A DNA stretch of 33,998 nt, from NCBI GenBank assembly GCA_028716975.1, contig JAQUOU010000031.1, positions 1 to 33,998 of the forward strand, given 5' to 3'. The DNA is from Methylobacter sp. (lineage in GTDB: Bacteria; Pseudomonadota; Gammaproteobacteria; Methylococcales; Methylomonadaceae). Below are positions 1 through 9,438 of this stretch, one piece after another. The notes beneath the pieces are model-generated. The model worked only from the letters and a program-made list of their open reading frames with translations. It searched no databases and was not told where the DNA came from. The translations under genes were made by a program, and so were the position numbers. Numbering within the stretch: position 1 is the stretch's first letter; every line of letters begins with the position of its first letter.

Positions 1-2
1 CG

Positions 3-74
3 TTTGCTCCGGCACAACGCGATTTCGCTGAAAAATTCTGGAAACGAAGCTTTGGCGGAGTGAAGATTTTTTAG
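3..74 (+). CDS. 3' end of an unidentified gene
   Basis: An open frame enters from the left edge and ends at TAG. It encodes about 23 residues ending in FWKRSFGGVKIF. The composition is protein-like, but the stretch is too short to assign a family. It converges with the aquaporin gene on the opposite strand. It could be chance. Confidence 0.3.
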   Translation, partial: FAPAQRDFAEKFWKRSFGGVKIF

Positions 75-128
75 CGGTAGCAACCCCGCTATTGAGCTAT
101 CTATTCTATGAGTAAGCATCAGACACTG

Positions 129-881
129 TTATGTTCCATCTTTAGTTATCGTACCTTGGGCTTCTTTATCCGCATGATGGCTGGGCTTGCCTTTCAAAAT
201 CCATTCAAAACCCACGGCGATAAGAGTTCCCAAAAGCGAGGCCAGCACATAAATCCCGGTAGTACTTAAATCACCTCTGACTAAATCAGGCGCCAGTGTT
301 CTAACGGCATTCATCGAGGCGCCCGTCAAAGGACTTGCCCATAATCCTGCCAAAGCAATATAGCCTCCGATCGCTAGCGCGCCATTATTGCCAATATTGC
401 CAGGCCCCGCGGCGGTGCCTAAAATGGTATTGATCAATCCTGTCGTTAAAACAGTTTCCATTATTAATACCTTCCAATTTCCAAAACCCGGATAGGGAAC
501 AGTAGCTCCCACATTTCCCATAGGGCCAAACATTGCTTTTAGAAAAGCGGCGGCTAACAGAGCCCCCATGAGTTGGGCTAATAGATACCAGGGCACTCGT
601 TTCCATGGAAAATGGCGTCTGCAGGCAAAGGCAACAGTAACGGCTGGATTGATATGCGCCCCACTGACGGCTCCCATGAAGTATATAATCACCATGACCA
701 TGAGACCAGGAGCTATTACCTGCATTTCTTTGGTAATTTCGCCGGTCATGGCCGATACCGCGACGGCTCCGGCGCTTACAAGAACCAATAAAAAGGTTCC
801 CCATGCTTCAGCAAAAAGCGCTCGCCATTTATTTGGAGCGTCAAGAAAATTAACAGATTCTTCTTTGTCTTTATTAGTCAT
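129..881 (-). CDS. MIP/aquaporin family channel
   Basis: This is a polytopic inner-membrane channel of the major intrinsic protein family, which passes water or small neutral solutes. The first half-helix carries the canonical SGAHINPAVTVAF motif. The second is GASMNAVRTLAPDLV, so the second NPA box reads NAV, followed by the selectivity-filter-type Arg. About six hydrophobic segments are visible, and 250 residues is normal for the family. I chose the ATG at 881 (MTNKDKEES) because the extra upstream residues of the longer frame need a TTG start and do not look like MIP sequence. The AAAAGG just upstream of the ATG is unusually close for a ribosome site, so the start is not certain. The NAV variant makes the substrate hard to predict. 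Confidence 0.9.
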   Translation of the reverse strand: MTNKDKEESVNFLDAPNKWRALFAEAWGTFLLVLVSAGAVAVSAMTGEITKEMQVIAPGLMVMVIIYFMGAVSGAHINPAVTVAFACRRHFPWKRVPWYLLAQLMGALLAAAFLKAMFGPMGNVGATVPYPGFGNWKVLIMETVLTTGLINTILGTAAGPGNIGNNGALAIGGYIALAGLWASPLTGASMNAVRTLAPDLVRGDLSTTGIYVLASLLGTLIAVGFEWILKGKPSHHADKEAQGTITKDGT

Positions 882-1078
882 GCCTTTTATTAAATGAGTG
901 TTTATCTTAACAGAGATCAACTGGCAAAATTCTCAACAGATCGAACATTACGGTCAATCGAGCGACCCTTATGGGTTGAGTTTAAACAAACGACACTAAA
1001 GTTCCATAAGATTTTGAGCGGTGACAAGGCACAAATCTACTAAATTAGCTCGCTTACGCGATCTCTTCTTAATATTGC

Positions 1079-1561
1079 TCATGGCAGCGTTTGGGCTTTG
1101 GGCATTTTCATCCCATTCTTCTTGAGCCAATTGTGGAAATTCGCTTCTGTCATGTGATAACGCTGCGCGATGAACCGTTGCGTCGAGCCGTACGCCAACA
1201 GACCCTCGATTTCCGGTCTAAAAATATCCAACTTGCTTTTGCCTGGCTCTTTGGGTCGACCCAGTGTGATGCCCTGTTCTTTTTTGAAGCGCAAAGCTTC
1301 CTTGGTTCGCTGTGAAATCGGATCGCGTTCGATCTCTGCCGCCATCGAGAACGCCAGGGCAATGATCTTGCTCTGGATACTGTCGTCCAGTTGCCAACTT
1401 CCTTTCACTGAATAGACCCGGATACCCTTGCGCGTGGCAAGCGCCAGAATTTCCATACATTCCAGCATACTACGGCCCAGTCTCGAAAGTTCGGCCACAA
1501 TAATGGCACCACTGCTCTGCAATTCTTCCAGTACCTGTGTAATTTGGCGTTCCCGGCTAAT
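1079..1561 (-). pseudogene. Serine recombinase (resolvase/invertase), 5'-truncated
   Basis: The frame contains the middle of a resolvase catalytic domain (VAELSRLGRSMLECMEIL, then a GIRVYSVKG strand), the long E helix (AFSMAAEIERDPISQRTKEAL) and a C-terminal HTH (STQRFIAQRYHMTEANFHNW). The N-terminal strand that carries the catalytic serine (usually YxRVSTxxQ) is missing. The open frame continues upstream to 1642, but those roughly 27 residues are translated from the miniature element beginning at 1562. Homology starts at about SRERQITQVLEEL. The gene was therefore cut by that element and should be inactive as a recombinase. Confidence 0.8.
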
Positions 1562-1812
1562 CGTAAGGATTCCTGGGTAAATGCGTAAAGTCGTCCTGAA
1601 AGCCTTGCCAAATATAGCTTTTAAATAATATATCACTATCAATGGTTGTCGATTACACTAATCTGTCCCAATTGAACCATTTCGGTAAAGTAGCTCTGTA
1701 GCCCGCATTCTGCCTAGACAAAAGGCTGTGCTAATTAAAGTAGGTTTTAATTGGAACGAATATTTTTCATTTAAAAACTCCGACTTTACGCATTTACCCA
1801 GGAATCCTTACC
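1562..1812. mobile_element. Miniature element with Tn3-like inverted repeats (TIME-like)
   Basis: About 31 bp starting GTAAGGATTCCTGGGTAAAT at 1562 recurs as an exact inverted copy ending at 1812, bracketing about 190 bp without a convincing gene. The repeat closely resembles the inverted repeat of the Tn3-family transposon at 3790-7631, which has GTAAGGATTCCTTCGTAAAT in the same place. The size and layout fit the non-autonomous Tn3-derived miniature elements called TIMEs. The usual outer GGGG is not seen, and there is no clear target duplication, so the true ends may lie a few bases further out. A recombinase remnant is on one side and an IS3 remnant on the other. Confidence 0.6.
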
Positions 1813-1827
1813 ATTGGCCTATTGGGA

Positions 1828-2009
1828 TTAATACCTAAATCCTTGGCTGTCTGGGTGATCGGCTGGTCTGAGCCTATCGCCAGCTTCACGGAAGATTCTC
1901 TAAATTCGGCACTATATACGTTTACTTTTTGTTTTTCTTGATCCATTTTCGGCACACTCTCTATTTTTAGGTTATTTTATTGTGTGTCCGGTTTAATGTA
2001 GCCACTTCA
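1828..2009 (-). mobile_element. IS3-family insertion sequence, left-end fragment with orfA start
   Basis: On the minus strand the fragment starts TGAAGTGGCTACATTAAACC, typical of an IS3-family terminus. About 60 bases later comes an ATG (1946) opening MDQEKQKVNVYSAEFRESSV, followed by KLAIGSDQPITQTAKDLGIN. This is the HTH start of an IS3 orfA protein. Homology stops at about 1828, where the miniature element begins. Only the first 40 residues survive, so the fragment is inactive. Confidence 0.7.
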
Positions 2010-2087
2010 AAATAAACTACAGCAGGATTTGAAAAAATAACCTACCAAATAAACCAAAGCTGACTTGAAGATTCTAGTTATCACAAT

Positions 2088-3789
2088 TTAAAACGCCAAC
2101 GGCTTAAAACTATCCTGATAATCGATTGCATTTAACACCGTATCATATAAACCGACATCCGCCTGTTCATGTTTAGAAATCCCCGTGTATTCCAAACTCG
2201 CATCTTCATAGCGTTTGAATTTATAGACCGCATCATTCATTAGCCCACTGTTAAACAACCCCAGGCTTACCAGCAACCCAAAATCTTTTTGCGTCAAGCC
2301 AGTCACTTTTCTGAACAGGTCAGGCTCAAGCTGGGTAATGACATCTTTCAAACTGCGCTCACGGTAATCGGTCAAGTACATAAACACTGGAATACGCGTG
2401 GCAAATTTGATGAGTTCTTCCTGGATTTGCTTGCGTAAGGATTTATATTCTTTTTCTTCATCCGTCATCTGTTTCTTTTCTTCCTTGCTTAAATCGCGCT
2501 CGCTGGCTTCCGCCTTAGCTTTCTTTACCGACTCGGATTTATTGATGATGGTTTCAATGTCCTGGTTTAAGCTGCGAAAGCCCTCTATATTCATTAAGGC
2601 TTTTATGGCCGCCTCGTTTCGCATCAGCTTTTCCAGCGTGCCATTATCCACATTCACCAGCAGCGCACTTTCCCAGCGCCGCGCCAATAAGGTAGCCGTG
2701 GTGCCGCTCATGGCCATATCCAAAATGCCCGCTGCGTTGATTTGTTTCATCGAGCTGCCGTCATACGCCAGCACAGGTAAAAAATGAATAAACTCGGCTA
2801 CCTTGGCTTCGGGATTGCTCTCATCCACATTCAGGCGGCAACTGTAATCGGCAATCTGGCGCAAGGCTCTATCAGGCGCAAAGTCAAACACATAACATTC
2901 GTTTTTAACGATGAGTTCATTATTGGGATCATTGGCATCATGCCCACGCAATACCCACGGCGTTTGCACCCGGAACGCCGCTTGAAAATAGGTTTCAGGG
3001 CTGGTGACGTTACGCAACATCAGCATGCCTGTCCACGGCGCAACGGATACCCCTGTGGTGAGTTTGCCGCAAGATAAGGTAATGGTCTTGGTTTTAAGCG
3101 GATTACCCATGGCTTTTTTAATCGGTGGTAAAGCCGCCACGCCAATGCCGGCATCAGAACCAGCCGCCACCATCACCTCATAATCCTGATAAAACTTATT
3201 ATGCTTTTGCCCGATTAAATTATTCATGGCGTGACACGCCGCCACCGTGGGTAAAAACCAAAAGGTATGCGACAGCACATTCAGCAAACGCACATCGGAA
3301 AACGGCATGGGCGGTTTTTCAGCGCCCAATTTCAAAATATCAATCGTAGTTCCGGCAAACGCGCCACGGATTAAATCCAGCCATTTTTGCACTTCGCTTT
3401 CATATTTGAATTTGGCAAGAACGCCTTCACCCGTAGCTTTGAAAAATTCGTTTAAGTCAAATTCATTAAACTCACCCTTCATGGCGACATCCCGGATCGC
3501 ATCGGGCAACTGGTACGTCAGCATCACCATGCGCGGTAAACTGGCGTAAGGGTTCGGTTTTAATGCAGCATCTAACAATTTCCGTTCGCCCTGAGCCTGT
3601 CGAAGGGCCTTGTCAGATTGTAGACTGACTTCGACAGGCTCAGGGCGAACGGCCATATTTGCTGCATTTTCGGTTTTACTTCCCCACGCTTCTTTTGCAC
3701 GTTGCTCGTCTGAATAGGTCCAGTTATAAATCTGCTCCTCAATAAACTCACCCGATGAAATCGCCCGAAACGGCGTGCCCGACAAATAG
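2088..3789 (-). pseudogene. Restriction-type SF2 helicase, C-terminal part, cut by Tn3 insertion
   Basis: About 565 residues remain. They begin exactly at the SF2 motif LSGTPFRAI (motif III-like SGTP) and contain the later motif region TLSCGKLTTGVSVAPWTGML and SPETYFQAAFRVQTPW. This matches the C-terminal half of large DEAD/DEAH helicases found in restriction systems. The N-terminal nuclease or Walker A/B part is absent. The sequence meets the transposon inverted repeat four bases upstream of the SGTP segment, and the missing half is not present beyond the other transposon end at 7632. A leucine TTG codon is the only start, so it is probably not expressed as a functional enzyme. A REP palindrome lies in frame inside it at 3582-3652. 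The exact restriction family is not certain. Confidence 0.7.
3562..3668. repeat. REP-like palindrome inside the helicase frame
   Basis: Perfect 24-bp arms (3582-3605 and 3629-3652, core CCTGAGCCTGTCGAAG) flank a 23-base loop. A further outer pair, AATGCAGCA (3562-3570) and TGCTGCATT (3660-3668), extends the hairpin. The frame stays open through it and gives VRPEPVE on one arm and LRQAQGER on the other. It belongs to the same REP family as the copies near 15.4, 19.1 and 22.8 kb. Confidence 0.85.
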
Positions 3790-3827
3790 GGGGACGGTAA
3801 GGATTCCTTCGTAAATGAGTAACATCC
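3790..3827 (+). repeat. Tn3-family left inverted repeat
   Basis: 38 bp starting GGGGACGGTAAGGATTCC. It matches the right repeat except at positions 6 and 7. Confidence 0.9.
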
Positions 3828-3833
3828 CTGTTT

Positions 3834-6800
3834 TCAGTCGAAATCAAATGTCACCCCGTAGTCAATGGGTTCCAATTCCCGTTCCCGTAGCTCGTACATG
3901 CCCAAGCGATTGGTATGGTGCGTCCGGTAGGGGCTGAATGCCGCGACTAATTCTGGCGTTAACAGGAAGTCTTCCTTCTCAAGTTCTTTAAAAGCCTGTG
4001 TTATCGTATGGCAATTATGGAAGATCAGCAAATTCGCAATCAGGTGGTTATATTTGATGATCTTTAATTGGTTGTCACGTACATTGTCTTCAATCGTATC
4101 AGAACCGAAATAGACCCATTGGGCAAAATTGTTGAAGCCTTCGCATTTGTTCTGCGCCGACTGGATGATTCGGCGGAGTTCATGGTCACTGATATATTCC
4201 AGCAAGGAGATCGTACGGATGACCCGACCCAACTCACGGAAGGCATAATACAGCTTGTTTTTCCGGCTGGCAGTCCCCAGCTTACGCAAGATGGTCGATG
4301 GCGAAATGCGGCCGGCACGAATCGATTGCGCCACTTGCAGCATGTCCGGCAAATGGCGGGCGATCAAATTCCAGTCAATATTATCTTTGGTGAACAAATC
4401 ATCAATGTGCTGGTAAGCGTCTTTAGCCGTCGGGCGAAACCACTTTAAGTCTTTCCAGTTACGGATACGTGGCATTAGCTTGATGCCCAACAAAAAAGCC
4501 AATCCGTAAACCGGTGCGCTTTGCGCCTGGGTATCGCCATGCACCGTATTCGGTTGAATATCCGACTTGTTCTTGGTGAGGCCGTCCAGGATATACACGG
4601 CTTCCCAGACCCCACAAGGGATAAAGTGTGAGAACAGGGCGATATAGTTATCGCTGACATGGTAATAGGCAATACCGCCATAGCCACCGTAACGAATGTG
4701 GCTTTCAGACAGCAAATTGTTTTCGTATAGGTTCCACTGCGTCCCGTCGGCAGCCACACGTTTCGTGTCGCCCCAATAGCCAGGCAATTCAAATTTATTG
4801 TAGCCGTTGATTACCATCGTAATCGCCGATTCCAGTTTTTCGGTGGTGACTTGGCGCTGGTTGACGAAAGACACTTGCCGGGCGCTAATGTCGGCAATGT
4901 TCTTGGCTATTTGGGTTGGCCCTATGCCTGTACCGTAAGCGAACACCGTCAGAATTTTACGGCGGTCTTCTTCCTGGAGCTTGCCTTTATGACCGCTCAA
5001 TGGGGCAAAATGCTTGCCCCACCCGACCCATTGCAATGTATCGGCAAGCACATCCAGCAGGGATAGCTCCAACTTATCCAGTTTTCGTGTCAATGCTTCG
5101 TCCAGTTGCTTAAAACCCGGCGGAACCGGTTTTTTCTCTTGGCGAAGCAATTTTGGGCGGCCATCAATGCTCTTGAAATAAAGATTGTCCTGGTAAGTTG
5201 AATCGGCTTGGTGAGCCGCATCCGTAAGCAAGGTGCGGACGTGATTGATAAAGGCATCCGTTCAGGGGCAACCCCACCTCCTCGCCGTATTCATGCCGGG
5301 TGCGCCCGCATTCTTCCATCGGCACCAATTCATCCCGATGGTCTGAATAAGCATCACTACCGACCACACACATATCACCCGACTTCAATTCCAAAACCAT
5401 CTGCCAACAGACACAGGCTCAAATTGACGGTAGTTGATTTTGGTCACTTCCACATTGCGTTGAGTTTCCCCTGTCACGAGCTGCCACCATTTTTCCGTTA
5501 TCCAGTCGAGGTCATTTGGCGTTAGTTGGTGTTTATTTTTGGACTTAAACTCAAACCATTCGTTATGCCGTTGCCGGTGTCCAGCATAAAGGCCAGCGAC
5601 CGTTCAAAACCGGCATCCTGGCTGGTGGACACCCATCTTAATTTGCTTAAAATCCGTAACAACGCCGCCCGCCTGGGCTTGAAATAATGACGCATAAAAC
5701 GAAACGGATCTTTGCCGCCGTATTCGGCATGTAACCGCGAGAATTCGCACAGGTCGGGACGATTGGTCACGGCTTGGCGGATACTGTGCAATTGTTCACT
5801 TTCCGGTCGGCTTGAATTCAATATGGTTTCCAAAAATGCGAAACGGCGTAAGATTTCGTCCGTCATTTCCTGGTTGTCTTTTAGATATTTTTCTAATGCA
5901 TCTTGAGCAAGATGTTCTATACGCCGCATCTGTTTACAGAAAATATCACACAGGTCATCGGTCACTATCGCCAAACGGTGCCGGATTAATGCCAAGGCAA
6001 CCGTATAGCGTTTGGCGGCGGCCGTATCGATCATGCGCAGCATCCAGGCTATTGCCTTCGAGCGCCCATTGTTTGACTTTAATGACCGGAATCGTTTTTA
6101 GCGGATCAGTATGGCATGACAAAGCCGTTAAATTATCCTAACGGGCAAGCAGGTCGCGCATTCCGTCTATCGTTGGCTTAACTGCATCCCGTTTCAGGTC
6201 CTTCCAGGAACTCACACAACGGGGATCGTCGCCGACAATAAAGAGCTGATCGATAAAGGTTCGTCCCTCATTTGTAAGCGCATCATGAATTTTTGCAAAG
6301 AGTGCCTGGTTTGCCGAAACCCGTTGGACAGGCGCTTCTCGAACCAAAGTATCGAATGCCGGCAACTCATAACGATGACGCACCAAGGTTTCGATACCGG
6401 TATTGACAATATCGATGACATCTTCCTTGGTCAGCGCAGCTTCGGAAAAGGTTTGCCGCATAAGCGCCTTGCCGTCATTGCCAAATGGTTTGACGTTTAG
6501 AAAATTCCGGACTGCCGACAAATGTTTGCGTCTGGCTTGGGAACTGCCGTATTGCGCCAGGTTTTCCTTGTCATAAGGTTCATCGACAGCAGCGGCAATA
6601 TGTTCGATGATTGCGTTCGGCACTTGCTTGGAAGACACAAAGTAGCCGAGCCGTTGATACGTTTTCAGCAACAGGACAAAACCTAAGCGTGTGCTGGTTG
6701 ATCGAGTCATGCTGTTGCAAAACATTAATTCGGTATCCGAACAAAACATTAATTCGGTATCCGAAAGCGTATAGAATTCCTCTAACTCCGATTGAGAAAG

Positions 6801-6842
6801 ACGGCTTTTGAACCGGGGATAGGCAGTGTCGCTGGATTGCAC
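3834..6842 (-). pseudogene. tnpA: Tn3-family transposase TnpA, frameshifted
   Basis: Together the frames span about 1000 residues, the usual TnpA length. In order on the minus strand: an N-terminal segment (6842-6138), a middle segment (6043-5522), a short segment with MVLELKSGDMCVVGSDAYSD (5400-5270), and the C-terminal DDE domain (5231-3834). The last contains VAADGTQWNLYENN, NTVHGDTQAQSAPVYGLAFL, and the terminal block with NLLIFHNCHTITQAF and YRTHHTNRLGMYEL. At least three frame changes separate these pieces (6043-6138, about 5400-5420 and about 5270). The stop lies seven bases inside the left inverted repeat, as is typical. No active transposase can be made without correction of the frame. 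Confidence 0.88.
6718..6765. repeat. In-frame 24-bp tandem duplication within tnpA
   Basis: Two exact 24-base copies (6718-6741 and 6742-6765) give the duplicated octapeptide SDTELMFC near the TnpA N-terminus. The duplication preserves frame. It is most simply a replication slippage product. Confidence 0.9.
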
Positions 6843-7007
6843 GGGCTAACGATCAGATACTGTGTAAGCTATAAAAAAACGCCCGTTTGTTTAACTTTTC
6901 AATTCAACTTTATTTATTTGTCTTTTGGGGCTAAAAGTGGATAATAAACCCAGTAAAATAATCATAGTCAATAATAAAATACTTTTTACCTTTAATTAAC
7001 TCATTTT
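6843..7007. promoter_or_regulatory. Intergenic region between tnpA and resolvase, presumed res site
   Basis: In Tn3-family elements with divergent tnpA and tnpR the res recombination site and both promoters lie between them. This 165-bp AT-rich stretch is in that position. I could not delineate the three resolvase-binding subsites, so the assignment rests on position only. Confidence 0.4.
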
Positions 7008-7562
7008 ATGCTTATCGGTTACGCCAGAGTCTCTACTCGTGACCAACACCTGAACCTCCAGCAAGATGCGCTTCGTGCGGCCGGTTGTGAAAAAATCTTT
7101 TTAGATGAAGTGAGCGGCACGGTGGCATCCAGACCAGGTCTTGATAAATTAAAAGAACAACTACGCTCAGGGGATACCTTAGTAGTTTGGCGATTAGACA
7201 GGCTTGGCCGGTCGATCCGAGATTTAATTGATTGGGTATCGAAACCCGAACATGATGGCGTTGGCTTTAAGAGCTTGCAGGAGTCAATAGACACCACAAC
7301 GTCAAACGGTAAGCTTGTGTTCCACTTATTTGCAGCGTTAGCAGAATTCGAGCGTAACTTAATTAGGGAACGTACACGTGCCGGATTAGATGCAGCCCGA
7401 GCACGTGGAAGAAAAGGAGGCCGACCGACTGCCTTGGATGCTGAAAAACGTAAATTGCTAATCGAGCTGTATGAACAGAAAAAAACACCGATTAACACCT
7501 TGTGAGAAATGATGGGGATTTCCAAGCCCACCCTTTATGCTTATGTGAAGAATAAGGGATAG
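7008..7562 (+). pseudogene. tnpR: Tn3-family resolvase TnpR with premature stop in the HTH
   Basis: This is a serine recombinase that resolves cointegrates of the transposon. The catalytic domain is intact: GYARVSTRDQ with the nucleophilic Ser, VVWRLDRLGRSIRDL, and the E helix LFAALAEFERNLIRERTRAG, followed by GRKGGRPTAL. A TGA at 7503-7505 stops the product at 165 residues. Reading through gives EMMGISKPTLYAYVKNKG and then TAG at 7560. This is the missing recognition part of the C-terminal HTH, so the TGA probably replaces a Cys (TGT/TGC) codon. The shorter protein would lack its DNA-recognition helix. A consensus error at this codon would restore a normal protein of about 184 residues. Confidence 0.85.
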
Positions 7563-7593
7563 CTTAAATGCATTAATTTTATGCATTTCTGGA

Positions 7594-7631
7594 GGATGTT
7601 ACTCATTTACGAAGGAATCCTTACGCTCCCC
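7594..7631 (-). repeat. Tn3-family right inverted repeat
   Basis: 38 bp that read on the minus strand GGGGAGCGTAAGGATTCC. It pairs with the left repeat with only two mismatches. Confidence 0.9.
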
Positions 7632-7668
7632 TAATTTCCCCGGACTCCTGGAAAGTTTTCCATGTTGA

Positions 7669-8713
7669 TTAACACTCTGGGGCATCGTTTGGTGGATCGT
7701 TGCGCTGTTGCAGGGATTTGAGACGTATGCCCAGTAGCTCGAGGTCGTCGCCGGTGAGGACTTCTCCGCTATGGATCTTGTTGAGGATTACATGCAATTG
7801 GGGGTCTTGCGAACTCTGAGGGCCGTTGGCGATTCGCTCCCTGATCAGGGCTGGGAGCCAATCGGCGACCCTTGTGAAGTTGAACCCCCAATAATTCGAC
7901 CAGTTGGGTGCCGATTGTGAAGTCTTCTGAGAAGCCGAACGGAGAATAGCTTTCTCTGGCTTGCTCTTTGGCATATATGACGGGTGAGCCCACTATAGTG
8001 GCGATCAGCAGCAGGAGGTTGCCGATGGAAATTGGGCCGGCTAAGGCGGCATTGATCCGTCCTGTGTGGTGGTGGCTGCCTAGCCATCTCAAGAAGCGAC
8101 CTGCGTCTTGCGACCAGACTAGTGATTGGCGCACGTCGGGGCTTGGGACGAAGATTGGTGAGTGTTTTTGGACGGCGGCTATGTGCCAGTCGAGTCGGCG
8201 GGAGGGGTCGTTGGTGCCGAGGATGTTGGGGAAGCGAACTGCGGTTACTGGGAACTTGGCCTGTTGGGAGAAGGTCGCTTCGGCGGCTCGCTTGCCCTGG
8301 GCGTAGCGGAGGTGTTGTGGGAGGGATGACCATTCTGCGTTCGAATCCGCTTGATAGTTGTATGGATTGAAGTCGTCTTCTGTGCGATCGGAGCCTGGAG
8401 CGTAGATCATGATTGATGAGGTGAAGATGTACCGGCCGACGTGCCCCGCGAATGACTCGCATGCTGCCTTGGCGTCAGATTCGGTGTAGCAGATTTGGTC
8501 GTAGATCACGTCCCACGGTCCGAGGGCGGCGAGGGTTTGAAGGGATGCTTGGTTGGTGCGGTCGATCCTCACCCGGGTCACGGTGTCCTCGAAAGGGTCC
8601 AGTGTGATTCCGCGGGTAGCGATTGTTACATCTGCCCCGTCTTCGAGCAGTCTGGAGACCAGTGCTGGACCAATGAGATTGGTGCCACCCAGTACCAGGA
8701 ATTTCGTAGCCAT
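7669..8713 (-). pseudogene. NAD-dependent epimerase/dehydratase with C-terminal shared module, frameshifted
   Basis: This is an extended-SDR protein with a Rossmann motif near the N-terminus (FLVLGGTNLIGPALV) and the catalytic YAQGKRAAE (YxxxK). It would modify a sugar or a related hydroxyl substrate in an NAD(P)-dependent way. The N-terminal frame runs from 8713. At a run of five G near 7885 the frame must shift by one base to continue as GFNFTRVADWLPALI in the frame ending at 7669. Beyond the normal SDR end is a tail (7702-7797, LHVILNKIHSGEVLTGDDLE and onward) matching the small peptide and the reductase N-terminus of the same operon. Before the ISKra4-type insertion its ATG lay about 20 bases after the beta-propeller stop. 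The last gene of the operon, it ends 37 bases before the Tn3 repeat. Confidence 0.75.
7702..7797 (-). other. Shared 32-residue helical module (epimerase C-terminal copy)
   Basis: Thirty-two residues align without gaps to the copies at 11432-11527 and 13192-13287. Invariant in all three are Ile4, Leu5, Lys7, Leu14, Leu22 and Leu29. Thr/Ser15 and an acidic pair at 17-18 are conserved in kind. Two amphipathic helices separated by an L[ST]xx[ED][ED] turn are likely. Confidence 0.7.
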
Positions 8714-8749
8714 CAGCTCATGCCTCAGTTGCCATGCCTAGTCTGCATC

Positions 8750-9438
8750 GGGCGTAACCCGCCTGCCGCGCAGTAGACTCAGGCAGCCCCCTTCATGGGC
8801 CATTCCTCGATCGCATATAACGTGGTGTGCGGATAAAGCCGCTGGGTTTCGCGTTGGATGCGGAATTCAGTGAATTCGTCCCATTGATCGTTGATCGCCA
8901 CACAGCGTAACTTCAGCATGGCCTGCGCGCCATCGATCGTCCAATGCGTCCCGGTTCGCTCCAGTCGATCCTTGACCACCTGCCGGCAGGCACCCTCGAT
9001 CACCCCAGAGGCGATCGGATAGCCTGCCACCAGGTATTCGTGATAACGCATCCGTTCCTGATGCTGTTCGAAATAGGCGCAGACCCCCTTCGACCCTCTT
9101 GCGAGCGGCCGGATCCAGGGCTTCCGTGTCCGACCAGTAGCGGAACAAGATAGCCAATCCGGTCCCGGAACAGATGGCACTCCATCGCATGAACCGCTGT
9201 CCCCTCCTGGGCGAAGGTTTCGAAGGTCCGCCACAACCGGTCCACCTGCTCGTAGCGTCGGCGCTTGTCTTCATTCATCCCCTGCTGCATCATCGTCTTG
9301 TGAGTTCTTCGTGAGAAGGGATGAAGGCAGACGTCGTCAACGCTTGCGCCTTCATCCATTGATTGGAGAACTCACTCTCCGCTATCCGCTTGTCCCGTGC
9401 AACTGCCCCGCTCAAGGCGCGGCAGACAGGTTACGCCC
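8750..9438. mobile_element. ISKra4-type insertion element, internally deleted
   Basis: The ends are inverted repeats of about 22 bp beginning GGGCGTAACC (8750 onward, and the complement ending at 9438) and both containing CTGCCGCGC. The flanks are GTCTGCATC on the left and GTCTGCATA on the right, a probable 9-bp target duplication with one mismatch. At 689 bp it is much shorter than a full member. Removing it and one duplicate restores a TAG stop for the beta-propeller gene followed closely by the epimerase start, which supports the boundaries. Confidence 0.8.
8779..9359 (-). pseudogene. ISKra4-family transposase, C-terminal fragment
   Basis: The best-conserved block is YHEYLVAGYPIASGVIEGAC with RQVVKDRLERTGTHWTIDGAQ shortly after, then LKLRCVAINDQWDEF. 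These are hallmarks of the C-terminal catalytic part of ISKra4-type transposases. Upstream pieces (RRRYEQVDRLWRTFETFAQE, FRYWSDTEALDPAARKRVEGG) lie in two other frames, so there are at least two frameshifts. The N-terminal portion is missing. It is not functional. Confidence 0.8.

Larger units (their letters stand above)
3790..7631. mobile_element. Tn3-family transposon, complete at both ends
   Basis: The element is bounded by 38-bp inverted repeats that start GGGG and contain GTAAGGATTCCTTCGTAAAT. It holds a Tn3-type tnpA on the minus strand and a divergent serine resolvase on the plus strand, with about 165 bp between them. The flanking pentamers are AATAG and TAATT, so there is no 5-bp target duplication. 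The left flank is a truncated helicase and the right flank an unrelated operon, which implies a deletion or recombination event after insertion. It can no longer move by itself because tnpA is broken. Confidence 0.9.
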
